Positions 1-8,031 of a stretch of DNA of 38,081 nt are shown one piece after another (the first letter of the stretch is position 1; the number at the start of each line of letters is the position of its first letter). The stretch lies in contig CANRIG010000025.1 of the NCBI GenBank assembly GCA_947630595.1, positions 1 to 38,081 on the forward strand, written 5' to 3'. The notes beneath the pieces are model-generated. The model saw nothing but the letters and a program-made list of their open reading frames with translations. It did not search any database and was not told where the DNA came from. This DNA comes from an uncultured Lachnospiraceae bacterium (GTDB lineage: Bacteria; Bacillota; Clostridia; Lachnospirales; Lachnospiraceae). The position numbers were made by a program, and so were the translations under genes.

Positions 1-390
1 ACGATCCGACAGATGATGGAGCGGCAAACGGATATGCGTATCCCCTCGGAACTGCTGCCCGTCTGCCCCCATTGCGGCAGGCCCCTGACCATGAATTTGC
101 GCGCTGACGACAAATTTGTGGAGGACGAGGGCTGGCACCAAGCGGCTGAGCGATACGAGAACTTCCTGCGGACGCGTAGAAACGGATGGATCTTGTTCCT
201 GGAGCTGGGTGTCGGCTACAACACGCCGGTCATTATAAAGTACCCTTTCTGGCGTATGACCGCACAGAATAAGGCGGCGACCTATGCCTGTATCAACTAC
301 GGCGAGGCTGTCTGCCCAACGGAGATCGAGAAGCAGTCAATTTGCATTGATGCGGATATTGGAGCGGTGCTGAATGATCTGCGCCGATAA
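1..390 (+). CDS. Sir2-like NAD-dependent protein deacylase, C-terminal part
   Basis: The frame is open from base 1, so this is the last 129 residues of a gene that begins outside the window. A CPHCGRP motif near the left edge would be the second Cys pair of a sirtuin zinc ribbon. The stretches VEDEGWHQAAERYE and ILFLELGVGYNTP match the C-terminal half of bacterial Sir2-like enzymes of the macrodomain-associated (SirTM) type, which remove acyl or ADP-ribosyl groups from protein using NAD+. The Rossmann fold and catalytic His lie upstream and cannot be checked. A strong hairpin terminator follows the stop. Family assignment is from recognised sequence; the exact activity is inference. Confidence 0.75.
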   Translation, partial: TIRQMMERQTDMRIPSELLPVCPHCGRPLTMNLRADDKFVEDEGWHQAAERYENFLRTRRNGWILFLELGVGYNTPVIIKYPFWRMTAQNKAATYACINYGEAVCPTEIEKQSICIDADIGAVLNDLRR

Positions 391-411
391 TCATATCAAT
401 CAACGGTAATT

Positions 412-459
412 AAAAAGGCATATCCGTCACTCGATGCAATAGTGACGGATATGCCTTTT
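412..459. terminator. Bidirectional intrinsic terminator
   Basis: Perfect 19-bp inverted repeat (413-431 with 441-459) around a 9-base loop. It has A-run/T-run ends on both sides, so it can stop the plus-strand Sir2 gene and the minus-strand LysR gene that converge here. Confidence 0.9.
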
Positions 460-475
460 CTGTTGGGCGGAACAC

Positions 476-1366
476 CTACTTCTGTTTTGCAAATTGTGCC
501 TTCAAAATCTCGGCAAATTCCTCGACATAATAACCGGAATTATCGGCCTTCCAGAAAGCGCAGTAATTGCGGCTTATGGGTTTCCCGTTTCGGCAAAGCG
601 GCCGCCTTGCAATCGTCCCGGCAAACTGTGCGGGCGCTTCGCCTCCCTCAATGGGGAGAAAACCTTTCCCGCTCACGACCATCAGCCGCGCTTCCTCCAG
701 ATTTTCGGCAAATAGAAATTTGCTCTCGATCCCGTATATTTCATGATAATAGGACTGCTCGTTCTCCTGCTGTTCCTTTGACGCGACTAAAATACAGGGA
801 GTGTTCCGCAGATCGCCCACATTGACATACTCCAGACCGGCAATGGGATTTCTGACGGAGATTTCAATATGGCAGCTTATGACGGTCAGAACCGTATTAA
901 CATACTCGTCTGAAAAAGCGCGTCTCTGATCGTTCAGCACTAAGTCTGCCTGATTAGAACGCAACAGTTCATACAAGTCCTCGTGATTGCCGTTTTTCAT
1001 ATCAATAGGAATATCGGGATACTTTGCCGTAAATTCCGCCACGGCCCGCTGAAATTCCGCGCCGCCGTACCCCTTGATATATCCGATGCGCAGGACAAAA
1101 TCCTCTCCCTGTGCGATCCGTTTTGTTTCTTTGCACAGCCGGTCAAAGTCCGCCATCAGCAGAAGGCTTTGCCGGTAGAAATGCTCTCCGGCGGGCGTCA
1201 GGGAGAATCGCCGGTTTTCACGTTTCAGCAGCGTTACGCCCAGCTCCCGTTCCAGGGCCTGAACCTGCTGAGAAATTGCGGACTGCGAAATGTAACACTG
1301 TTCCGCCGCCTCGCTGAAGCTGCCAGCCCGAACAACGGTCTGAAAATATTTAATCTGTTTCAGCAT
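476..1366 (-). CDS. LysR-family transcriptional regulator
   Basis: 296-aa LysR-type regulator. The N-terminal winged helix-turn-helix (residues about 1-60) reads MLKQIKYFQTVVRAGSFSEA, followed by the recognition region YISQSAISQQVQALE. The rest is the periplasmic-binding-protein-like effector domain. The frame stays open further upstream, but homology begins exactly at the ATG at 1366, so that start is chosen. Start and stop overlap: ATGCTGA joins this gene to the end of the upstream aldo/keto reductase, so the two are cotranscribed and probably translationally coupled. That is unusual because LysR genes are more often divergent from their targets. It may regulate the reductase operon; the inducer is unknown. 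Confidence 0.9.
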   Translation of the reverse strand: MLKQIKYFQTVVRAGSFSEAAEQCYISQSAISQQVQALERELGVTLLKRENRRFSLTPAGEHFYRQSLLLMADFDRLCKETKRIAQGEDFVLRIGYIKGYGGAEFQRAVAEFTAKYPDIPIDMKNGNHEDLYELLRSNQADLVLNDQRRAFSDEYVNTVLTVISCHIEISVRNPIAGLEYVNVGDLRNTPCILVASKEQQENEQSYYHEIYGIESKFLFAENLEEARLMVVSGKGFLPIEGGEAPAQFAGTIARRPLCRNGKPISRNYCAFWKADNSGYYVEEFAEILKAQFAKQK

Positions 1367-2511
1367 CCAAACAGTTCCGCCGTCTTCCGCATTCTCTCCG
1401 CAATGGAAACTCCGAACGGGCAGCGGGATTCGCACTCCTGGCAGCCGATGCACTCCGAGGCCTTGTGCTCCAGCAGCATATAGTGGGATTTGACCGTCGC
1501 GGGCGCCTCCGCCTGCATCTCCGCGAGATCGTAATATTTGTTGATCATGGCAATGTCCAGCTCCGCCGCGCACGGCCTGCAGTGGCCGCAGTAGGTGCAC
1601 TGCCCGCTGTAGGAATGGAACGGCGCGTGCGCGAGCACAGACGCGTAATCCTTCTCCTCCTCCGGAGCGTTCTCATAGCGCACGGCCTGGTCGACCTGCT
1701 CTTTGGTATCGTAGCCGCACAGAACCGAACATACGCCGGGGCGCGTAAGCGCATAGTGGATGCACTGCAGCGGCGTAAGGCTTACTCCAAACGGCGAGCG
1801 CTTTTCGTCGAACAGCCTGCCTCCGGCAAAGCTCTTCATCACGGTGATTCCGACGTTCTGCTCTTCGCACAGCTGATACAGTTCCGCCCTCTCCTTATTG
1901 ATGCCGGAAAGCCCCTGGTCATACTGATAGCCTTCGGTGAGCAGCTCGTCCAGGTCCTCCCCGGAAGGCAGCATGTCAAACGCCGGATTGACGCTGAAAA
2001 GGAGCATCTCGATCAGGCCCGAGCGCACCGCGAGCTTCGCGGTCTCCGGATTGTGAGAGCTCATCCCGATATGGCGGATCGTGCCTTTTGCCTTCAGTTC
2101 CTTTACATATTCCATGAACTCGGAACCCTGCAGCGCGTTCCAGTCTTCCACCGTATCCACGTAATGAATCATGCCCAGATCGATATAATCCGTCCCCAGC
2201 CGCGCGAGTAGGTCCTCAAACGCCGGCCGCACATATTTCATCTCCCTGGTGCGCACGTACTGGCCGTCCTGCCAGGTGGAGCCCAGGTGGCCCTGTACGT
2301 ACCATTTTTCCCTGTTTCCGGCAATCGCCTGCCCGATGATATTTCTGGATTTCGGATCAGGCATCCAGCAGTCGATGATATTGATCCCCTGTTCGGATGC
2401 GTAGCGCATCAGTTCCACGGACTCCTCCTCCGGGTGGCGCTCCAGCCATTCGCCGCCGAATCCGATCTCGCTCACCATCAGGCCGGTCTTTCCAAGTTGT
2501 CTCTTCCTCAT
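1360..2511 (-). CDS. Aldo/keto reductase with C-terminal [4Fe-4S] domain
   Basis: 383-aa protein. Residues 1 to about 290 form an aldo/keto reductase barrel (MRKRQLGKTGLMVSEIGFGG at the start). The C-terminus carries two Cys clusters, CTYCGHCRPC and CIGCQECESRCP, expected to bind [4Fe-4S] clusters as in COG1453-type oxidoreductases. The strand-2 Asp is present (IIDCWMPDP), but the catalytic Tyr that normally follows within five residues is not, so classical NADPH-dependent carbonyl reduction is doubtful. GGAGG lies seven bases before the ATG. The gene overlaps the following lysR by 7 bp. Likely a cytoplasmic redox enzyme; substrate unknown. Confidence 0.88.
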   Translation of the reverse strand: MRKRQLGKTGLMVSEIGFGGEWLERHPEEESVELMRYASEQGINIIDCWMPDPKSRNIIGQAIAGNREKWYVQGHLGSTWQDGQYVRTREMKYVRPAFEDLLARLGTDYIDLGMIHYVDTVEDWNALQGSEFMEYVKELKAKGTIRHIGMSSHNPETAKLAVRSGLIEMLLFSVNPAFDMLPSGEDLDELLTEGYQYDQGLSGINKERAELYQLCEEQNVGITVMKSFAGGRLFDEKRSPFGVSLTPLQCIHYALTRPGVCSVLCGYDTKEQVDQAVRYENAPEEEKDYASVLAHAPFHSYSGQCTYCGHCRPCAAELDIAMINKYYDLAEMQAEAPATVKSHYMLLEHKASECIGCQECESRCPFGVSIAERMRKTAELFGC

Positions 2512-2596
2512 CTTTTTTCCTCCTTTTTAGTCGCTCTCTGTATATGCACGTTTTTTATTTTTGATTGCAATTGTTCTAAAAAAACAAAATAGCAGC

Positions 2597-2845
2597 TCAG
2601 AACTCCCTCAGCACCAGCTCCGTGATCCCCTGATTCTGTCCCATCGTAACGCGCTTCACCTTCGGCTCGCGTCCGTAGCTGAATTCCTCCCGCACGGCAG
2701 ATGCGATCCGCGTTCCGCCGTGATAACCGTGAATCACCCGAATCCGGTATGTGCCGCCTCCGGCCGCGTCGACCTGCCGTCGAACCGCTTTCAACGCCTC
2801 CTCCACATTCATCCCGTGAACGTCAATCTCAACAATACCCATCAT
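2597..2845 (-). CDS. Small Smr-domain protein
   Basis: 82-aa stand-alone Smr (small MutS-related) domain. The signature parts are visible: DVHGMNVEEA near the start and RVIHGYHGGTRI in the middle, corresponding to the conserved DLHG and HGxG motifs of Smr nucleases and RNA-binding domains. Two adjacent ATG codons (2845 and 2842) are possible; AGAGGA lies 7 bases before the first. It sits downstream of tdk on the same strand, separated by a 16-bp minisatellite. The role is unassigned; in other proteins the domain acts as a DNA or RNA endonuclease or binding module. Confidence 0.8.
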   Translation of the reverse strand: MMGIVEIDVHGMNVEEALKAVRRQVDAAGGGTYRIRVIHGYHGGTRIASAVREEFSYGREPKVKRVTMGQNQGITELVLREF

Positions 2846-2864
2846 CCTGTCGTCCTCTCATTCT

Positions 2865-3072
2865 GCGGGTAAATCCCTCTCCCGGCAAATCTTTCTCCCG
2901 ACAAATCTTTCTCCTGACAAACCTTTCTTCCGGCAAATCTTTCTCCCGGCAAACCTTTCTTCCGACAAACCTTTCTCACGGCAAACCTTTCTCCCGGCAA
3001 ATCTTTCCTTCGGCAAATCTTTCTTCCGGGAAGTCCTTCTTTCGGTAAACCATTCTCCCGGGGAATCTCTTT
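2865..3072. repeat. 16-bp minisatellite, about 13 copies
   Basis: Head-to-tail array between tdk and the Smr gene. The unit is close to cccggcaaatctttct; twelve clear copies run in exact 16-base register from 2881 to 3072, preceded by one degenerate copy at 2865-2880. A further weak copy lies near 3081-3096. Copies differ by one to five substitutions but never by length. Because 16 is not a multiple of 3, three units give a 16-residue period in every frame, and both strands stay open across the array, producing spurious Arg/Lys-rich ORFs. Function unknown. Confidence 0.95.
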
Positions 3073-3148
3073 TTTCTCCTCCCCGGCAAAGTTTTGTCCC
3101 GGCCGTCTCCTGACCGCCGGCCGCGCACCGGATACGCAATATTTCGCG

Positions 3149-3724
3149 CTATCCCCGCCGCTTCGGCCCCAGATTTCCTTCCCTGAAATGCTTCCGGCAC
3201 AGCGCCGTGTAGCTGTCGTTGCCGCCCAGGACGATCTGCGCTCCGTCCCGCACGATCTTCCCGTCCCCGGTGAAGCGGGTATTGCAGGAAGCGCCCTGGC
3301 CGCACCAGCAGACCGTTTTCAGCTCCTCGATGACGTCGGCCCATGCCAGCAGCCACATACTCCCCTCGAAGAGTTCCCGGCGGAAGTCCGTCCGCAGACC
3401 GTAGCAAATCACCGGAATCTCAAGATCGTCCACGATATGCACGAACAGCTCGATCTCGGCCTTTTTGCAGAACTGCGCCTCGTCCACGATCACACAGTCA
3501 TACGCGCTGATCTGTTCATCACTCATGGCCGTCAGCTCTTCCACATAGATGCATTTCTGTTCAAGACCCATGCGGCTGCGGATTACGCCGACATCCCGCG
3601 TGTCAATCTTCGGTTTCACAAGCAGGGCCTGTTTCCCTCTCTCATAGTAGTTGTACGCCGCCATCAGCGCGTTCGCCGTCTTGGAACTGCCCATCGCCCC
3701 ATGCCTGAAATACAATTTCGCCAC
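3149..3724 (-). CDS. tdk: Thymidine kinase
   Basis: 191-aa type II thymidine kinase, which phosphorylates thymidine to dTMP in the salvage pathway. The P-loop is GAMGSSKT (residues 9-16), the Walker B-like segment is DCVIVDEAQF, the lid region is YGLRTDF, and a C-terminal zinc site is suggested by CWCGQGAS with a later Cys and His. Length is normal. The start is a GTG at 3724, with AAGGAG nine bases upstream. The downstream spacer contains the 16-bp minisatellite and then the Smr gene on the same strand. Probably cytoplasmic and tetrameric, as in the family. Confidence 0.95.
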   Translation of the reverse strand: MAKLYFRHGAMGSSKTANALMAAYNYYERGKQALLVKPKIDTRDVGVIRSRMGLEQKCIYVEELTAMSDEQISAYDCVIVDEAQFCKKAEIELFVHIVDDLEIPVICYGLRTDFRRELFEGSMWLLAWADVIEELKTVCWCGQGASCNTRFTGDGKIVRDGAQIVLGGNDSYTALCRKHFREGNLGPKRRG

Positions 3725-3864
3725 GGTCTGTTTCTCCTTCCCGTATTTTCAAAGTAAATTTCCCACCGTAAACCGGTAAATAAATCCGGTATTTCCCGCT
3801 CCATCCCTTATATGCATCTACTATACCACAGATTTTCTATATCTTCTATATTTTCTGCAAATGA

Positions 3865-3930
3865 TCAGGCAGTACCCTGTTTTCGGGACAAACCTATTCA
3901 GGCGGCGTCCTGTTTTCGGGACAAACCTGC
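3865..3930. repeat. 33-bp direct duplication
   Basis: Two adjacent 33-base units (3865-3897 and 3898-3930) both begin tcaggc and share an identical 20-base core, at 3876-3895 and 3909-3928. They lie in the 495-bp spacer 3725-4219 between metI and tdk. The rest of that spacer holds the metQNI terminator and the 24-bp repeats. It also has an AT-rich stretch near 3820-3860 that could contain the tdk promoter; no convincing -35/-10 pair is seen. Confidence 0.85.
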
Positions 3931-4026
3931 ATTTCAAATAAACCCACGCCAGCAATCGTTTATACGCGCTCGTTCTCACGACCTTTGAGAAGCACAGCAG
4001 AACGAAAGCTGCCGCAGTATCCTGAA

Positions 4027-4066
4027 TAAAAAAACAGCCATACCCGAATCCGCTTTCAGGTATGGC
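4027..4066 (-). terminator. Intrinsic terminator of metQNI
   Basis: Inverted repeat gccatacc (4037-4044) with ggtatggc (4059-4066). On the minus strand it is followed by a run of seven T, about 150 bases past the metI stop. Confidence 0.8.
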
Positions 4067-4104
4067 CGCGTTAATCTGTAAAATCTTGGTCTGTAAAACC
4101 TCTT

Positions 4105-4224
4105 TCTTATTTTGCAGTAAGGTTCACGCCCGCTTCCGCAATGAATTTCAGTCCTGCTTCTGCAATGAATTTCAGTCCCGCTTCTGCAGTAAAGTTCATA
4201 CCTGCTTTTGCAGTGAAACTCACG
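4105..4224. repeat. 24-bp minisatellite overlapping the metI stop
   Basis: Five head-to-tail 24-base units in exact register (4105, 4129, 4153, 4177, 4201). The unit resembles cctgcttctgca followed by atgaatttcagt. The last unit contains the metI stop codon at 4220-4222, so the array begins inside the end of the coding region and runs downstream to just before the terminator. Confidence 0.92.
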
Positions 4225-4882
4225 CCCGCCGGCGGTCGAATCGCCTCGAGAGCATCATGCCGATGCCCTGCATAATCTGCACCAGCAGCACCAGAATCAC
4301 CACCGTCACCACCATGATGTCGGCCTGATAGCGGTAGTAGCCGTAGCGGATGGCAATGTCGCCGAGTCCGCCCGCGCCCACGGTGCCGGCCATCGCAGAG
4401 TAGCCGAGAATCGTGCCGGTCACGATTGTGGCGTTGACAATCAGGGAGGTGCGCGCCTCGGTGATCAGTACCTTGAGCACGATTTCCATGTTGCTCGCGC
4501 CCATGCTCTGCGCCGCCTCGATCACGCCGTGATCCACCTCTTTCAGCGAGGACTCCACCATACGCGCAATGTAGGGGATGGCCGCCACGGTCAGGGGTAC
4601 GATCATCGCCGTCGAACCATAGCTGCGCCCGACGATCGCCCTGGTCATCGGCTGAATCAAAATCAGCAGGATCAGGAACGGAATGCTGCGGAAAATGTTG
4701 GATATGGTGTCCAGCACCTTGTACACGGCGGCGTTGGGGCGGATGCCGTCCTTGTCCGTCACCGTCAGCAGCACGCCCAGCGGCAGTCCGAACACATAGC
4801 CCAGGAGCGTGGAAATGAGCGTCATGTAGAGCGTCTCGCCGATGCCCTCGATAATCATCATAATCACGGCTTTATCCCACAT
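4220..4882 (-). CDS. metI: Methionine ABC transporter permease MetI
   Basis: 220-aa membrane protein with about five hydrophobic segments, and the EAA-type loop read here as EVDHGVIEAAQSMGASNMEI, where the ATPase docks. Typical MetI segments include GEGETLYMT-like IEGIGETLYMTL near the start and YSAMAGTVGAGGLGDIAIRYGY. It pairs with MetN and MetQ to import methionine (often D-methionine too). The start overlaps the metN stop by 11 bp, and a GAGGAG ten bases upstream of the ATG lies inside metN. The final codons (FDRRRA) and stop run into a 24-bp tandem repeat. Confidence 0.95.
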   Translation of the reverse strand: MWDKAVIMMIIEGIGETLYMTLISTLLGYVFGLPLGVLLTVTDKDGIRPNAAVYKVLDTISNIFRSIPFLILLILIQPMTRAIVGRSYGSTAMIVPLTVAAIPYIARMVESSLKEVDHGVIEAAQSMGASNMEIVLKVLITEARTSLIVNATIVTGTILGYSAMAGTVGAGGLGDIAIRYGYYRYQADIMVVTVVILVLLVQIMQGIGMMLSRRFDRRRA

Positions 4883-5882
4883 AATCGATCAACTCCTCCA
4901 CTGATAGTCTGGCGGCCTTCAGATGCGCAATCATCTTGTCCCCGGCCGCGCGGTCCTCCGGCAGCTGCAGAATCATCTCGCCCTTGGCGACGCCGTCGAG
5001 GTTCCGCGTGTTGGCGTAGAGGATGTTGACCGGCAGTTTGAACGCCAGCACCATGTTGGCGATCACCGGCTCAAACGAGGAATTCTCGCTGAACACGATG
5101 CGCACGCAGCGCCTGCCCTTCATCTCCGTCACCTTTTCGTAGCCCTGATAAATCAGGCGCTTCGCCTCGCGCGATTTCGGCGCCTGGAAAATCTGCTCCA
5201 CCGTGCCGTGCTCGGCGAGACTGCCGTGATCGATGATCGCCACATGGCTGCAGATTTCCTGCACCACCGCCATCTCATGCGTGATCACGACGATCGTGAT
5301 GCCGTATTGCTGGTTGATTTCCTTCAAAAGCTGCAGGATGGATTTTGTCGTCTGCGGGTCAAGCGCGCTCGTGGCCTCGTCGCACAGCAGAATCTTGGGG
5401 TCGGAGGCGAGCACGCGGGCAATCGCCACGCGCTGCTTCTGTCCGCCCGAGAGCTGCGCCGGGTAGGCCTTCGCCTTTTCCTCCAGGCCGACGATCTGCA
5501 GGTACTCCATCGCCTTCCGGCGCGCCTCAGCCTTTTTCATGCCTGCGATTTCCATCGGAAAGCACACGTTGTCTATGACATTGCGCTGCATCAGGAGGTT
5601 GAAATGCTGGAAAATCATGCCGATGCTCTTCCGCTCCTCCCGCAGCTCGCGCTCGGAAAGCTCCGAGAGGTCCCGGCCGTCGATGTAGACCTTGCCGCCG
5701 GTCGGACGCTCCAGAAAATTGAGGCACCGCACCAGCGTGCTCTTGCCGGCTCCGGACATGCCGATGATGCCATAGATGTCGCCCCCGTTGATATCGAGGC
5801 AGACATCGTTCAGCGCAGTGACAGTCGTGTCCTTTAATTTGAATTCCTTGCTCAGGTGTTCGATTTTGATGATCGGTTCCAT
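4872..5882 (-). CDS. metN: Methionine ABC transporter ATP-binding protein MetN
   Basis: 336-aa ABC ATPase. It shows Walker A GMSGAGKST (about residues 41-49), Q-loop FQHFNLL, signature LSGGQKQRVAIA, Walker B ILLCDEATSALD and switch ITHEM. After about residue 260 comes the NIL domain typical of MetN, which in the family binds methionine and inhibits transport when the cell is replete. GGAGG stands five bases before the ATG. Second gene of metQ-metN-metI, 88 bases after metQ and overlapping metI. Cytoplasmic face of the membrane. Confidence 0.96.
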   Translation of the reverse strand: MEPIIKIEHLSKEFKLKDTTVTALNDVCLDINGGDIYGIIGMSGAGKSTLVRCLNFLERPTGGKVYIDGRDLSELSERELREERKSIGMIFQHFNLLMQRNVIDNVCFPMEIAGMKKAEARRKAMEYLQIVGLEEKAKAYPAQLSGGQKQRVAIARVLASDPKILLCDEATSALDPQTTKSILQLLKEINQQYGITIVVITHEMAVVQEICSHVAIIDHGSLAEHGTVEQIFQAPKSREAKRLIYQGYEKVTEMKGRRCVRIVFSENSSFEPVIANMVLAFKLPVNILYANTRNLDGVAKGEMILQLPEDRAAGDKMIAHLKAARLSVEELIDYVG

Positions 5883-5970
5883 ACGTTCCTCCGGCGGTCG
5901 CAGCGCGTCGTGTCTTATTCTGCCGCGGCATCATGCTTTTTCATTCACAGCCTCTGCCGCGCCCTCTGTC

Positions 5971-6849
5971 TTACTCGGTCACAGCCTCCGTTGCAGCCTC
6001 GGTCTCCGCCTCAGCCTCTTCGGATTCCTCAAACGGAATCACCGCGCCGTCGTAGGTGTCGTTGATGAAAGTCTTAATCTCGTCAGACTTCAGAACGTTT
6101 ACCAGAGCCTGAATCTTCTCGCTGTTCTCGTTGCCTTCCTTGACTGCGATGACGTTCACATACGTCTTTGCAGCCTCGGAATCGGAGGACTCGTAAGCGA
6201 TGGAATCCTTGCCAACGGAGAAGCCAGCCTCCAGCGCATAGTTGCCGTTGAGGACGACGAACGCCACCTCGCCCACAACTCTGGACACCTGAGCCGCCTC
6301 CAGCTCCTGAATCTCCACGTCGTACGGATTCTCTTCAATATCATTCACCGTTGCGGTCAGGCCTGCGCCCTCTTTCAGCGTGATCACGCCGTTGTCCTGC
6401 AGCAGCAGAAGCGCGCGCGCCTCGTTGGTCGTATCGTTCGGAACCGCGATCACATCGCCGGCCTCCAGCTCATCCAGAGAGGACTTGGTGCCCGGATAGA
6501 TGCCGAACGGCTCGTAGTGGATGCCGCCCGCATTCACCAGATGCGTGCCCTGCTCCTCGTTGAAGCTGTCAAGATACGGGATGTGCTGGAAATAGTTGGC
6601 GTCAAACTCGCCGCTCTCCACCACCATGTTCGGCTGTACATAATCCTCAAACTCTGTCACGTCGAGCTCCCAGCCGTCCGCCTCAAGAATCTTTGCAGCC
6701 TCCGCCAGAATCTCCGCATGCGGCGTCGGGGATGCCGCCACCGTAATCTTTTTGTCCTCCTCCGCGCCTGCGATTCCCGCCGGAATCATAGCCGCGACTG
6801 CGGAAACTGCCAGTGCCAACGCCAGTACCTTTGATAAATTCTTCTTCAT
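5971..6849 (-). CDS. metQ: Methionine-binding protein MetQ (NlpA family), no lipobox
   Basis: 292-aa substrate-binding protein of the NlpA/MetQ family (KITVAASPTPHAEIL near the mature N-terminus, then FDANYFQHIPYLD and VIAVPNDTTNEARALLLL). It delivers methionine to MetNI. The ATG at 6849 is chosen because AAAGGA lies eight bases upstream; an ATG at 6858 is too close to that site. The signal peptide (MKKNLSKVLALALAVSAVAA) ends in AGA/EED, which suits signal peptidase I. There is no Cys, so no lipid anchor, which is unusual in a Gram-positive. The C-terminus is an acidic Glu/Ala/Thr tail. Own promoter upstream. Confidence 0.93.
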   Translation of the reverse strand: MKKNLSKVLALALAVSAVAAMIPAGIAGAEEDKKITVAASPTPHAEILAEAAKILEADGWELDVTEFEDYVQPNMVVESGEFDANYFQHIPYLDSFNEEQGTHLVNAGGIHYEPFGIYPGTKSSLDELEAGDVIAVPNDTTNEARALLLLQDNGVITLKEGAGLTATVNDIEENPYDVEIQELEAAQVSRVVGEVAFVVLNGNYALEAGFSVGKDSIAYESSDSEAAKTYVNVIAVKEGNENSEKIQALVNVLKSDEIKTFINDTYDGAVIPFEESEEAEAETEAATEAVTE

Positions 6850-6933
6850 AATGCTCATCCTTTCCTTTCTCTGTTTCGCTTCCCTTTTCACCGGGAAACA
6901 ACCGTCGGCGCGCAGGCGCCGCCCATGTTTTTT

Positions 6934-6962
6934 ATCATACCACCGCCCCGGTCAAAATGCAA
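6934..6962 (-). promoter_or_regulatory. Promoter of metQNI
   Basis: On the minus strand TTGCAT (6957-6962), 17-base spacer, TATGAT (6934-6939). The leader of about 80 bases contains a short GC-rich hairpin (GGCGC/GCGCC) but no recognisable SAM riboswitch or T-box. Confidence 0.7.
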
Positions 6963-6994
6963 TTCTTTCCCGGGAAAAATATCGGCCGCGCCGG

Positions 6995-7927
6995 TCACTC
7001 CGTAAACAGCGGCGTCGAGTAGTAGCGGTCTCCGGTATCCGGCAGCAGCGCCACAATGGTCTTGCCCTTGTTTTCCGGGCGTTTCGCCAGCTCGATCGCC
7101 GCCGCCAGCGCCGCGCCGGAGGAAATACCAACCAATACGCCCTCCTTCTTTGCCAGCAGCTTGCCAGCCGCGAACGCGTCGTCATTTTCGATGCGGATTA
7201 CTTCGTCATAAATGGACGTGTTCAGCACCTTCGGCACAAAGCCGGCGCCAATGCCCTGAATCTTGTGGGGGCCCGCCTTGCCGCCGGAAAGCACCGGGGA
7301 AGCCGCCGGCTCCATCGCCACAATCCGAACCTCCGGTTTCTTTTCTTTCAGGTACTCGCCCACGCCCGTGAGCGTGCCGCCGGTGCCGACGCCGGCCACA
7401 AAAATGTCCACCTCGCCCGCGGTGTCCTCCCAGATCTCCGGGCCGGTCGTTCTCTTGTGCATCGCCGGGTTCGCCGGGTTCACAAACTGTCCGGGGATGA
7501 AACTGTTCGGAATCTCCGCCGCCAGCTCGTCGGCCTTCTCGATCGCGCCCGTCATGCCCTTTGCGCCCTCGGTCAGCACCAGCTCCGCGCCGTACGCCCG
7601 GAGGATGTTGCGCCGCTCCACGCTCATCGTCTCCGGCATCGTCAGAATGATGCGGTAGCCCTTGGCCGCCGCAATCGCCGCGAGGCCGATTCCGGTGTTG
7701 CCGGAGGTCGGCTCAATGATGACGGAACCCTCTTTCAGCAGGCCCTTCTCCTCCGCGTCCTCGATCATCGCCTTTGCAATGCGGTCCTTGACGCTGCCCG
7801 CCGGATTGAAATACTCCAGCTTGATCAGGAGCGTCGCCTCCAGGCCCAGCTCCTTCTCCACGTTCACCGCTTCCACCAGAGGCGTGTTGCCGATCAGATC
7901 CAGTGTTCCCTGATAAATCTTTTTCAT
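6995..7927 (-). CDS. cysK: Cysteine synthase A
   Basis: 310-aa PLP-dependent O-acetylserine sulfhydrylase, which makes cysteine from O-acetylserine and sulfide. The PLP Lys is K47 in NPAGSVKDR. The substrate loop is PTSGNTG, the phosphate-binding loop is GVGTGGT, and the C-terminal region has GISSGAA. Length is typical for CysK. AAAAGGAG sits a few bases before the ATG, and a near-consensus promoter lies directly upstream. metQ follows after 145 bases with its own promoter, so sulfur amino acid synthesis and uptake are neighbours that may be controlled separately. Confidence 0.97.
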   Translation of the reverse strand: MKKIYQGTLDLIGNTPLVEAVNVEKELGLEATLLIKLEYFNPAGSVKDRIAKAMIEDAEEKGLLKEGSVIIEPTSGNTGIGLAAIAAAKGYRIILTMPETMSVERRNILRAYGAELVLTEGAKGMTGAIEKADELAAEIPNSFIPGQFVNPANPAMHKRTTGPEIWEDTAGEVDIFVAGVGTGGTLTGVGEYLKEKKPEVRIVAMEPAASPVLSGGKAGPHKIQGIGAGFVPKVLNTSIYDEVIRIENDDAFAAGKLLAKKEGVLVGISSGAALAAAIELAKRPENKGKTIVALLPDTGDRYYSTPLFTE

Positions 7928-7974
7928 AGTTATTCTCCTTTTCCTATATGTTTAGTATGTTTTAAATCGATGCT

Positions 7975-8003
7975 ATTATAATCCTCTGCTTAGGCCTTGT
8001 CAA
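7975..8003 (-). promoter_or_regulatory. Promoter of cysK
   Basis: Near-perfect housekeeping promoter on the minus strand: TTGACA (7998-8003), 17-base spacer, TATAAT (7975-7980). The expected leader is about 40 bases, ending in AAAAGGAG before the cysK ATG. Confidence 0.9.
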
Positions 8004-8031
8004 CGGATATTTGAATTTTTTTATTCCTTTT

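Noticed and set aside
2865-3072. CRISPR array
   Set aside because: Units are directly adjacent with no spacers, and no cas genes are present.
2858-3139. 93-codon minus-strand Arg/Lys-rich frame across the 16-bp repeats
   Set aside because: Any 16-base repeat without stops is open in all frames of that strand; no ribosome site or start context. Kept as a repeat only.
6850-6995. SAM riboswitch or T-box before metQ or cysK
   Set aside because: Leaders are short and lack the conserved core of either class; only a small GC hairpin is seen.
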